From Candidatus Poribacteria bacterium (GTDB lineage: Bacteria > Poribacteria > DTPJ01): 13,599 bases of DNA. Position numbers and translations under genes: made by a program. The stretch is from NCBI GenBank assembly GCA_011334435.1, contig DTPJ01000478.1, forward strand, positions 1 to 13,599, given 5' to 3'. The notes beneath the pieces are model-generated. The model saw only the letters and a list, made by a program, of their open reading frames with translations, searched no databases and was not told the origin of the DNA. This document shows positions 6,443 through 12,996 of this stretch, one piece after another (position 1 is the first letter of the stretch; each line of letters starts with the position of its first letter).

Positions 6443-7645
6443 ATGGCTAAAATTAAAGCAGAAGAAATAGAGCATTTATTGAATGCAATAAAGGTATCAA
6501 TACAACAAGGCGGAAATTTTCTTGTTAGCAGATGTAATCCATACGGACCTATTATGCGTGAAAGAAATTTAGATTATATTCATAAAGCTACATGGGGCAT
6601 GTATTCTGCTGGTGTTAGACATAGCCTAATAGCTAAATTGATAGACTGGGCTATTGAGAATGCGTTACAGCCTAATGGCGATCTCTTCTTTCCAGAGGAA
6701 GGCGACGAATATAAGATAATGCAGAGATTATATCGTCCCTTAAATTTTGGCAGAATAGCGGTTTATATCGGTCATCCTATGCTTAAAAATGAGCTTATCT
6801 TGAATAGGATTATGCAATATCAACATCGTTCAGGCGGAGTTTTCAATTATATAGGGGAAGACCCCAAAAAAATTGAGGAACAGCCAGCAATTGGACCGCT
6901 TAATACCACATTCTTTGGTCATCTTATGATCGCGCTTAATATAAAAGATTTAGCAATAATGGCAGGGAAATGGGTCTGTAACTTCGTTCAAGCAAATAAA
7001 GATTATATGTCCAAAGACAAAGTAATGTTTACGAATATGACGCCTAATGGTGATCTTATCACTGACATAAAGCCCGGTGGTAAAATCTCTGGTATGGTTG
7101 ATAATATAGCACCTAAACAAGAATTCTGGCAAGTCGGAACGGCTATGGCTTATTTAGCAGTGCTTTATGAAAAACTCATAGATGATTGGAAATATTCAGA
7201 GAGTGAAGCTCAGGTCTATCTTGATAACGCATTATTATTGCTTGATTACGAAGTGACAATGCCTTTATATACATATCTCTGGCCTTCAAAATGCAAGGTT
7301 GGTTGGGGGGCAGGAGAACTGTTAAGGATTTTAGTCAAATACAATAAAGGAACAGAAGAGCGAATAGAAAAAGCCTATGATATTAGCAGAAAAGTTGCTA
7401 TCTTTACATTTATGGACAATCAATTGCCAAATGGTGGTTGGTCATGCATGCACTATCCGTTAAGTGAATTAATACCAGAGATGGATTATGACTATAAACC
7501 GCTTAAAGGGATCGTAAACGTGCCAGATAGTAGGATAGTTGGTTCTCAGACAATTTATCTTCCCGGAGAGGAGATAACAGGCGAGTTTCTCGGCGAAATG
7601 AAAGCTATTCAACTTGGGCTTGAGGAATTGCTAAAAGCTGTTTGA
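6443..7645 (+). CDS. Uncharacterised protein, probable alpha/alpha-toroid fold
   Basis: A 400-residue protein that I do not recognise by name. It has no signal peptide and is predicted mostly helical. Three glycine-containing motifs stand out: QPNGDLFF (76-83), QHRSGGVF (127-134) and QLPNGGWS (327-334). These resemble the QW-type repeats of squalene cyclase/prenyltransferase-like alpha/alpha toroids, as do helix pairs with NTTFFGHLMIALN (154-166) and EFWQVGTAMAYLAVLYE (227-243). Sugar-active alpha/alpha barrels (hydrolases, epimerases, lyases) are an alternative. It has a good AAGGAGA site nine bases before its ATG and lies directly behind a zinc dehydrogenase, suggesting a cytoplasmic step in the same pathway. 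No catalytic residues can be assigned with confidence. Its stop codon overlaps the -35 box of the next promoter. Confidence 0.75.
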   Translation: MAKIKAEEIEHLLNAIKVSIQQGGNFLVSRCNPYGPIMRERNLDYIHKATWGMYSAGVRHSLIAKLIDWAIENALQPNGDLFFPEEGDEYKIMQRLYRPLNFGRIAVYIGHPMLKNELILNRIMQYQHRSGGVFNYIGEDPKKIEEQPAIGPLNTTFFGHLMIALNIKDLAIMAGKWVCNFVQANKDYMSKDKVMFTNMTPNGDLITDIKPGGKISGMVDNIAPKQEFWQVGTAMAYLAVLYEKLIDDWKYSESEAQVYLDNALLLLDYEVTMPLYTYLWPSKCKVGWGAGELLRILVKYNKGTEERIEKAYDISRKVAIFTFMDNQLPNGGWSCMHYPLSELIPEMDYDYKPLKGIVNVPDSRIVGSQTIYLPGEEITGEFLGEMKAIQLGLEELLKAV

Positions 7646-7670
7646 CAAAAGTATCAATTTATAGTAATAT
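7642..7670 (+). promoter_or_regulatory. Sigma70-type promoter for the LamG pair
   Basis: A perfect TTGACA (7642-7647) overlaps the TGA stop codon (7643-7645) of the preceding gene. A -10 like TAATAT (7665-7670, four of six) follows at the ideal 17-base spacing. It would give a leader of roughly 65 bases ahead of the GTG start at 7742. This is the best promoter match seen in the window. Confidence 0.55.
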
Positions 7671-7725
7671 AAGATATGTAGGGCTTGATAAAATTTAGAT
7701 TATTAGCGATCTGTGTAAAAAATAG

Positions 7726-7731
7726 AGGAGG
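7726..7731 (+). promoter_or_regulatory. Ribosome binding site supporting the GTG start at 7742
   Basis: AGGAGG lies ten bases before the GTG at 7742. An in-frame TGA at 7733-7735 rules out starts further upstream, and starting at the GTG keeps the complete signal peptide, so the GTG is preferred over the later in-frame ATG. Confidence 0.7.
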
Positions 7732-7741
7732 GTGATATATA

Positions 7742-8530
7742 GTGTATATTATAAGATCAATTTTGCTTTCTTTGTTTATGATATTCTTTATTTTTAGTCC
7801 GCTGGTTTTTTCTGCGTCAAAGGATCCTGATTTAATCTTTTATTTTCCTTTTGAGGAATTTAACGGAAATATTGCGTTAGACAAGTCAGGGAACGGTCAC
7901 GATGGCGATATAAAAGGAAATATCAAAATAGTGGATAATGGGAAGTTCGGCAAATGTGCTGAATTCCAAACAGGTAGTTATATAGACATGCATGGACCTG
8001 ATTTTCCTGCTGATCAAATTCCAAAATCAGCGATAACCTTATGTGCGTGGATCAAATGCAAAAATACTGGCGATCATCATGAGATATTCAACGCGAGAGC
8101 ATCGGATCAGACATGGGTTATCCATCCAGAAGCCCGTTCCGATGGAAATAATTTCAGATGGCTATTGCGGACCGATGGTGGAACGACCATATTTGACATG
8201 AGAGGTGGCGCAGTTACATGGGATAGTTGGCAACACTTCGCTGGCGTTTATGATGGAAAGAAAGGCATTTTATATATTAACGGAGAAAACGTCGGAGAAG
8301 CAAATGGCGGAGCTAAAATAGCCAAAGACTGGGGTTCTGGCGCAAGGATCGGCAGGACAATTGACGATGCAAGACCTTTCACAGGGCTTATGGACGAGTT
8401 AATTATGTGGAAAAAAGCCTTGACAAAAGATGAGATCAAAGTTATTATGGAAAAAGGGTTGGAAGCCACGATGGCGGTATCCCCAGTTGGAAGCATTTCC
8501 ACAACCTGGGGGCAGTTGAAATCACAATAA
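7742..8530 (+). CDS. Secreted LamG-domain protein A with TTW tail
   Basis: A 262-residue exported protein starting at GTG. Signal peptide about 1-25 (long hydrophobic core ending VFSA). A LamG/concanavalin-like domain of the PF13385 kind covers about 28-235: DPDLIFYFPFEE opening, DKSGNGHDG (47-55), ITLCAWIK (98-105), HFAGVYDG (165-172), GILYINGE (175-182) and the closing IDDARPFTGLMDEL (207-220) with WKKALTKDEIK. Such domains usually bind glycans or other surface polymers; no enzyme motif is visible. A linker leads to ISTTWGQLK (252-260), the shared tail. It is a tandem paralogue of the next gene, with long matching stretches such as GDHHxIFNARA and GGTTIFD. A promoter lies just upstream, so it opens its own transcription unit. 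Confidence 0.88.
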   Translation: MYIIRSILLSLFMIFFIFSPLVFSASKDPDLIFYFPFEEFNGNIALDKSGNGHDGDIKGNIKIVDNGKFGKCAEFQTGSYIDMHGPDFPADQIPKSAITLCAWIKCKNTGDHHEIFNARASDQTWVIHPEARSDGNNFRWLLRTDGGTTIFDMRGGAVTWDSWQHFAGVYDGKKGILYINGENVGEANGGAKIAKDWGSGARIGRTIDDARPFTGLMDELIMWKKALTKDEIKVIMEKGLEATMAVSPVGSISTTWGQLKSQ

Positions 8531-8566
8531 ACATAATGAGTTCGTATCAGAAGTATTCCAAAGGGA

Positions 8567-8575
8567 TAAGGAGGT
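8567..8575 (+). promoter_or_regulatory. Extended consensus ribosome binding site
   Basis: TAAGGAGGT ends four bases before the ATG at 8580. It is the strongest site in the window and suggests that the second LamG protein is highly translated relative to the first, which uses GTG. Confidence 0.8.
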
Positions 8576-8579
8576 AATT

Positions 8580-9368
8580 ATGAAGTATTTTATGTTGGCA
8601 AGTTCGGTTTGTCTTTTGCTGATTCTATCTATGTCTGCAATGGCGGCAGGGGACCCAGATTTAGTGATTTATTACTCTTTTGACAACTTTGGTGCTGTTG
8701 TTTCTGATGAATCAGGGAAAGGACATAATGGAGCAGTAGTTGGAGACGTTAAACCCGATGCAAATGGAAAAAGAGGCGGAGCAGCGAAATTCGCAAAAGG
8801 TAGTTATCTTGATCTAAAAGGCGATGCTTTTCCGACTTCTGATGTTCCTGTTGATGCTATGACTCTTTGTGTATGGGCAAAACCTGAGAATACTGGTGAC
8901 CATCATGCGATCTTTAACGCTAGAGCAGAGGATCAAACATGGGTTGTTCACCCTGAATTCCGAAGTGATGGGAAACTCAGATGGCTATTGCGTGCTGCTG
9001 GTGGCACTACTATATTTGATATTCAGCAAGGTCAATGGACGCCAGACCAATGGATACATTTCGCCGGAGTATATAGTTCAACTGGTGACAACAAGGGGAT
9101 TCTATATGTTAATGGCGAAAAAGTAGCAGAAGAAGCAGCAAGAGTTGCAAATGCCAAGATAGCTAACAATTGGAAAATGGGAGCAAGAGTTGGTAAGAAC
9201 ATTGATGATGCCAGACCTTTCACTGGACTGATGGATGACCTTTGTATATTCAAAAGGGCTCTTAGCCAAGATGAAATAAAAACTATTATGGTTAGTGGTC
9301 CTCCTGTAGCTTCGCCAGTATCAAAGGTAAAGTCATTAACTACTACATGGGGCAGTATTAAAAATTAA
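8580..9368 (+). CDS. Secreted LamG-domain protein B with TTW tail
   Basis: A 262-residue exported protein, paralogue of the preceding gene. Signal peptide 1 to about 23 (ending SAMAAG). The LamG domain (about 25-238) keeps DPDLVIYYSFD, DESGKGHNG (43-51), TLCVWAK (95-101), HFAGVYSS (160-167), GILYVNGE (173-180) and an identical IDDARPFTGLMD (208-219). Small indels separate it from its sister, for example near 165-193. The chain ends LTTTWGSIKN (253-262). It lies 49 bases after gene A and is followed by a strong terminator, so the pair forms a two-gene unit. Binding of a glycan or cell-surface polymer is the likely role, judged from fold only; neither protein has lipobox, transmembrane tail or dockerin. 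Confidence 0.88.
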   Translation: MKYFMLASSVCLLLILSMSAMAAGDPDLVIYYSFDNFGAVVSDESGKGHNGAVVGDVKPDANGKRGGAAKFAKGSYLDLKGDAFPTSDVPVDAMTLCVWAKPENTGDHHAIFNARAEDQTWVVHPEFRSDGKLRWLLRAAGGTTIFDIQQGQWTPDQWIHFAGVYSSTGDNKGILYVNGEKVAEEAARVANAKIANNWKMGARVGKNIDDARPFTGLMDDLCIFKRALSQDEIKTIMVSGPPVASPVSKVKSLTTTWGSIKN

Positions 9369-9393
9369 ATGGTCACTTAAAAGATAACTATAT

Positions 9394-9439
9394 AGGCAAC
9401 GTATGAACATGATCATTATACGTTGCCTTTTGCATTTTT
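9394..9439 (+). terminator. Rho-independent terminator after the LamG pair
   Basis: Arms AGGCAACGTAT (9394-9404) and ATACGTTGCCT (9418-9428) are perfectly complementary over 11 bp, with a 13-base loop containing the palindrome ATGATCAT (9409-9416). A T-rich run follows (TTTTGCATTTTT, 9428-9439), interrupted by GCA. It sits 26 bases after the LamG stop and only 12 bases before the next ATG. Confidence 0.88.
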
Positions 9440-9451
9440 AACGAGGATAAT

Positions 9452-9955
9452 ATGAATGTAAAATTCAACATTGACGAAATCTTTGAGATGGCGGAACAAA
9501 TAGAAAGAAACGGACAAAATTTTTATCGCAGTGCAGAAAAAATGATGAGAACAAACTCCGAAAGCCAAAAATTAATGTCACTATTAGCTGATATGGAAAT
9601 CAAGCACGAAAAAGTCTTTGCTGATATGAGAAAAGACATTCTCAAATCGGATAAGATAGAATCAATATTAAATCCCGAGTTTGATCCTGATGGATTAGCG
9701 AGCATGTATCTCCATTCAATCGTTGATGGAAAAGTATTTGATCTAACCAAAATGCCTGTCATTGAAAATGAGACGCCAGAGGGCATCCTTAAAATGGCTA
9801 TTGAACGAGAAAAGGACTCTATAATCTTTTATCTTGGTATAAAGGAGTTAATCTCAAAGGATTTCGGTCAAGACAAGGTTGATCTGATAATCAAGGAAGA
9901 AATGGGTCATATAGTCTATCTGAGCGATGAAATAAAGAAAATTACAGGAGAATGA
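9452..9955 (+). CDS. Ferritin-like diiron protein (rubrerythrin-type four-helix bundle)
   Basis: A 167-residue cytoplasmic protein with two helix-pair repeats carrying a full set of diiron ligands: Glu18 (ERNGQNFY), Glu49 and His52 (EIKH), Glu120 (EKDSIIFY), and Glu150 with His153 (EMGH). The repeated E-x5-F-Y and E-x2-H pairs are the rubrerythrin/ferritin-like pattern. There is no C-terminal rubredoxin domain, so it resembles the short ferritin-like proteins related to rubrerythrin; peroxide reduction or iron handling is expected from the family. A GAGGA site (9443-9447) sits right behind the terminator of the LamG unit, leaving no room for a separate promoter between them. The glucuronokinase-like gene follows after one base, so the two are co-translated, though no functional link is obvious. 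Confidence 0.88.
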   Translation: MNVKFNIDEIFEMAEQIERNGQNFYRSAEKMMRTNSESQKLMSLLADMEIKHEKVFADMRKDILKSDKIESILNPEFDPDGLASMYLHSIVDGKVFDLTKMPVIENETPEGILKMAIEREKDSIIFYLGIKELISKDFGQDKVDLIIKEEMGHIVYLSDEIKKITGE

Positions 9956-9956
9956 A

Positions 9957-10979
9957 ATGTCTATACTCGGTCATAAGACTTACGCCCGTATAGGTGTTAT
10001 GGGCAATCCCTCCGATGGATTCTTTGGTAAAACAATATCAGCATGTATAGAAAATTTCTACGCCCAAGTTGTGCTTATTGAAAGCCAGCGAATAAAGATA
10101 GTTCCACATAGTTTGCACGATCCAACAGAATTCTCCGACCTCGCAGAGCTTGAAGAAACAGCGATTAGGGACGGTTATTATGGTGGTATAAGGCTTTTAT
10201 ACGCAACATGCAAAAGGTTTAACGAATATTGTAGAGAGAATGGAATATTACTTGACCATAAGAATTTTTCAGTTATTTATGATACCAATATCCCTCGCCA
10301 AGTCGGTCTCGGTGGATCAAGCGCCATCATAGTTTCACTGTTGAAAGCATTAATGGATTTTTACAGTTTGACAAATGATCATATTCCGCTTCATATACAG
10401 CCCAATTTAGTTTTGAGCGTTGAGACCAAAGAATTAGGAATAAATGCAGGTTTACAAGACAGAGTAATACAGACCTACGGCGGAATGGTATATATGGATT
10501 TTGATAGAAAACTTATGGAGACCTATGGACATGGACTATATGAACCTATGGACCCAAAGTTGCTTCCAAATATGTTTCTTGCCTATACCGATAATCCGGG
10601 CAAGGATTCAGGAAAGATGCACAACGAAGTTAGATTTAAGTTCAATCAAGGTGATAAAGAAATTATAAACGCTATGGCGACATTTGCAAGCTACGCACTT
10701 GACGCCAAACATGCTTTGGAAGAAAAGGACTATAAACATTTCGCTAAGTTGATGAACATGAATTTTGATCTTCGGAGAAAGATATATGGCGACAAAGCCA
10801 TTGGCGAACAAAGTTTGCGAATGATTGAGATAGCAAGAAGTCTTGGCGCTCCATCAAAATTTCCCGGATCAGGTGGTGCTGTGATCGGAATGTATGAAGA
10901 TGAAGATCACTTTAATAAACTGCGTGAAGCATATCTAAGTCATGGTTTCAGATTTACCAAAGTAATTCCTAATGTATAG
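9957..10979 (+). CDS. GHMP kinase, probable glucuronokinase
   Basis: A 340-residue GHMP-superfamily sugar kinase. The N-terminal motif RIGVMGNPSDGFFGKTIS (11-28) and the ATP-binding loop PRQVGLGGSSAI (113-124) are clear; the third motif is KFPGSGGAVIGM (301-312). Stretches such as GYYGGIRLL, YDTNIPRQ, GLQDRVIQTYGGMVYMDF, LLPNMFLAY and MNMNFDLRR strongly recall plant glucuronokinase (D-glucuronate plus ATP to glucuronate 1-phosphate, EC 2.7.1.43), based on remembered plant sequences. In plants this feeds UDP-glucuronate synthesis. Galacturonokinase or another sugar-1-kinase remains possible. AGGAG (9946-9950) and a one-base gap couple it to the ferritin-like gene. No partner pyrophosphorylase is present in the window. 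Confidence 0.88.
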   Translation: MSILGHKTYARIGVMGNPSDGFFGKTISACIENFYAQVVLIESQRIKIVPHSLHDPTEFSDLAELEETAIRDGYYGGIRLLYATCKRFNEYCRENGILLDHKNFSVIYDTNIPRQVGLGGSSAIIVSLLKALMDFYSLTNDHIPLHIQPNLVLSVETKELGINAGLQDRVIQTYGGMVYMDFDRKLMETYGHGLYEPMDPKLLPNMFLAYTDNPGKDSGKMHNEVRFKFNQGDKEIINAMATFASYALDAKHALEEKDYKHFAKLMNMNFDLRRKIYGDKAIGEQSLRMIEIARSLGAPSKFPGSGGAVIGMYEDEDHFNKLREAYLSHGFRFTKVIPNV

Positions 10980-11036
10980 GCATTCATTTATTACTATTCC
11001 CAATTTACGAGAGGAGGAATTATATAAGGAGAATTT

Positions 11037-12326
11037 ATGGAAGAAATTCAAATAGAAGAGAAAATAGAAAAGGCTTTGTTGGTAGGGGTAAGGCTGTCAG
11101 GTATGACAAAGATATACGCTGATGAATCGTTGGCTGAACTCTCACGGCTTGCAGATACTGCAGGTGTTGAAGTAATGGATAAGATGATACAATCCCGAGA
11201 GTCGCCCGACCCTGCCTATTTTATCGGCAAAGGTAAAGCTGACGAGATCGCAAATATCTATAAAGAATTAGGACTTTCAATGGTTATATTTGATGTTGAC
11301 CTTTCGCCTGCACAGACCCGAAACCTTGAAAATATAATCGGCGGAAAAGTTATTGATCGGACAAGGCTTATACTTGATATTTTTGCACAACATGCCAGAA
11401 CTAAGGAAGCAATGCTTGAAGTAGAGCTTGCACAACTGGACTATCAACTACCAAGATTAACTAGGCTATGGACGCATCTTTCACGGCAGACCGCAGGTGC
11501 AAGAAATGGTGGCGTTGGAACAAGAGGACCCGGAGAAAAACAGTTAGATATTGATAGAAACCTGATCAGAGCAAGGATGTCAAGGCTAAAGCAACAATTA
11601 GAAAAGATAAAAGAAAATCGTCACTTAGAACGGAAAAACAGGAAAGATAAATTTACAGTTGCACTTGTTGGATACACTAACGCTGGAAAATCTACGCTTC
11701 TAAACTCATTAGCAAACGATCATCAATACACAGACGACAAGCTATTTGCTACGCTTGATCCTGTGACGAGAATTGTAAACCTCTCTGATAATCATAGTGT
11801 TTTGATCACTGATACAGTTGGATTTATCAGAAACCTTCCACATCATCTAATAGCATCATTCCGAGCAACGCTTGAAGAAGTCAATGAATCTGATATGCTT
11901 CTCCACGTAATTGATTCAGGACATCCAAGTGTAAGGGAACAGATCAAAGCAGTTGAAGATGTCCTTAAACAACTCAATGCCCATAATGTGCCTACATTAG
12001 CAGTCTTTAATAAGATAGATACATTAGACGATATGAGTATCTTGTCTGATCTAAAACGCGATTATCCCGACAGTGTCTCAATTTCTGCTTTAAAAGGTAT
12101 TGGAATTGATAAACTCAAAGATAAGCTACTTGATAAAGTGTCTAGTAATGAAGTTGAGATAAAATTTGAAATACCACAGACTTATGGACAGATAATAAAT
12201 TATATCTATGATCACGGAAAAATCATCAACAGAGAATTTAAAGATGGGTTCGTTCATCTACAAGCTAAAATGGAACGTAGATATGCCGATAAAATTAAGA
12301 AAACATTGGAGATAAAGATTGCTTGA
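11037..12326 (+). CDS. hflX: GTPase HflX
   Basis: A 429-residue ribosome-associated GTPase of normal length. The N-terminal HflX domain holds FIGKGKADEI (62-71) and GTRGPGEKQLDIDRN (161-175); a basic coiled-coil region follows (about 175-205). The G domain shows G1 GYTNAGKST (212-220), the G2 region FATLDP (237-242), G3 DTVG (259-262) and G4 NKID (325-328), with SALKGIG as G5. HflX splits stalled ribosomes under stress in E. coli. The start at 11037 has AAGGAGA (11026-11032) four bases before it; a second Shine-Dalgarno-like GAGGAGGA (11011-11018) further upstream has no start codon of its own. The 3' end overlaps the ABC ATPase gene by eight bases, indicating an operon. Confidence 0.96.
   Translation: MEEIQIEEKIEKALLVGVRLSGMTKIYADESLAELSRLADTAGVEVMDKMIQSRESPDPAYFIGKGKADEIANIYKELGLSMVIFDVDLSPAQTRNLENIIGGKVIDRTRLILDIFAQHARTKEAMLEVELAQLDYQLPRLTRLWTHLSRQTAGARNGGVGTRGPGEKQLDIDRNLIRARMSRLKQQLEKIKENRHLERKNRKDKFTVALVGYTNAGKSTLLNSLANDHQYTDDKLFATLDPVTRIVNLSDNHSVLITDTVGFIRNLPHHLIASFRATLEEVNESDMLLHVIDSGHPSVREQIKAVEDVLKQLNAHNVPTLAVFNKIDTLDDMSILSDLKRDYPDSVSISALKGIGIDKLKDKLLDKVSSNEVEIKFEIPQTYGQIINYIYDHGKIINREFKDGFVHLQAKMERRYADKIKKTLEIKIA
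12308..12312 (+). promoter_or_regulatory. Ribosome binding site supporting the TTG start at 12319
   Basis: GGAGA inside the 3' end of hflX lies six bases before the TTG at 12319. With the absence of a nearby in-frame ATG, and with family proteins starting a few residues before the 'ISKYY' strand, it supports TTG as the initiation codon of the ABC ATPase. Confidence 0.65.
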
Positions 12327-12996
12327 GTTAATAAATATATCAAAATATTATGAAATCCCTGAAAATAATAAGCCAAATTATGTCCTAAAAGATATATCTC
12401 TAAATGTTTCAAATGGAGAATCTATTGCTATCGTAGGTCCTTCGGGGTCTGGAAAAAGCACTCTTTTAAATATTATAGGTGCACTTGATCGTCCAAGTGA
12501 TGGCAAAGTCATTTTAGACGGCAAAGATTTTTCTTTGATGGACGAAAAACAATTAGCCTTAATTAGAAATCAAGAGATCGGATTTATTTTCCAATTACAT
12601 CATCTTTTGCCTCAATGCACAGTTCTTGAAAATGTCCTTATTCCGACTTTAGCTTTCAAAGATTCAAAAAAGTCTAATCCATCTGAGTATGCCCGCAGGT
12701 TGCTTGATAGAGTAGGGCTAAAAGATAGGCTTTTTTATAGACCGGGACAGCTTTCTGGCGGTGAACGTCAACGTGTCGCTGTCGTTAGGGCATTGATCAA
12801 CCATCCCAAACTTTTGCTCGCCGATGAACCAACCGGATCATTAGATCATCAAAACGCTTTAAGCCTTGTCCAGCTTTTAGCGGAGATCAACAAAGATGAG
12901 TCTGTCACGTTAATAATGGTCACTCATTCTTTGGAATTGGCATCAAAAATGTCAACTATCCTTGAATTACGGGAAGGCAAGTTAATTAAAAAATGA
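12319..12996 (+). CDS. ABC transporter ATP-binding protein, LolD/MacB-like
   Basis: A 225-residue ATPase of the typical LolD/MacB (FtsE-like) size and style. It has Walker A GPSGSGKST (40-48), the Q-loop glutamine in FIFQLHHLLP (Q92), signature LSGGERQ (145-151), Walker B LLLADEPTGSLD (165-176) and the H-loop histidine in VTHS (H203). All catalytic residues are present. The group works with FtsX-like permeases in lipoprotein release, peptide or drug export, or envelope remodelling. It begins at TTG inside the end of hflX and its stop overlaps the ATG of the permease (ATGA, 12993-12996), so all three are translationally linked. Whether it is a true LolD cannot be decided without the full permease. 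Confidence 0.94.
   Translation: MLELINISKYYEIPENNKPNYVLKDISLNVSNGESIAIVGPSGSGKSTLLNIIGALDRPSDGKVILDGKDFSLMDEKQLALIRNQEIGFIFQLHHLLPQCTVLENVLIPTLAFKDSKKSNPSEYARRLLDRVGLKDRLFYRPGQLSGGERQRVAVVRALINHPKLLLADEPTGSLDHQNALSLVQLLAEINKDESVTLIMVTHSLELASKMSTILELREGKLIKK

Noticed and set aside
8869..9126. An 85-codon frame inside the second LamG gene
   Set aside because: It overlaps the conserved LamG domain in another frame and resembles no known protein.
11011..11018. A second Shine-Dalgarno (GAGGAGGA) upstream of hflX, hinting at a leader peptide
   Set aside because: No ATG, GTG or TTG start follows at proper spacing before the hflX start, so no leader peptide can be supported.
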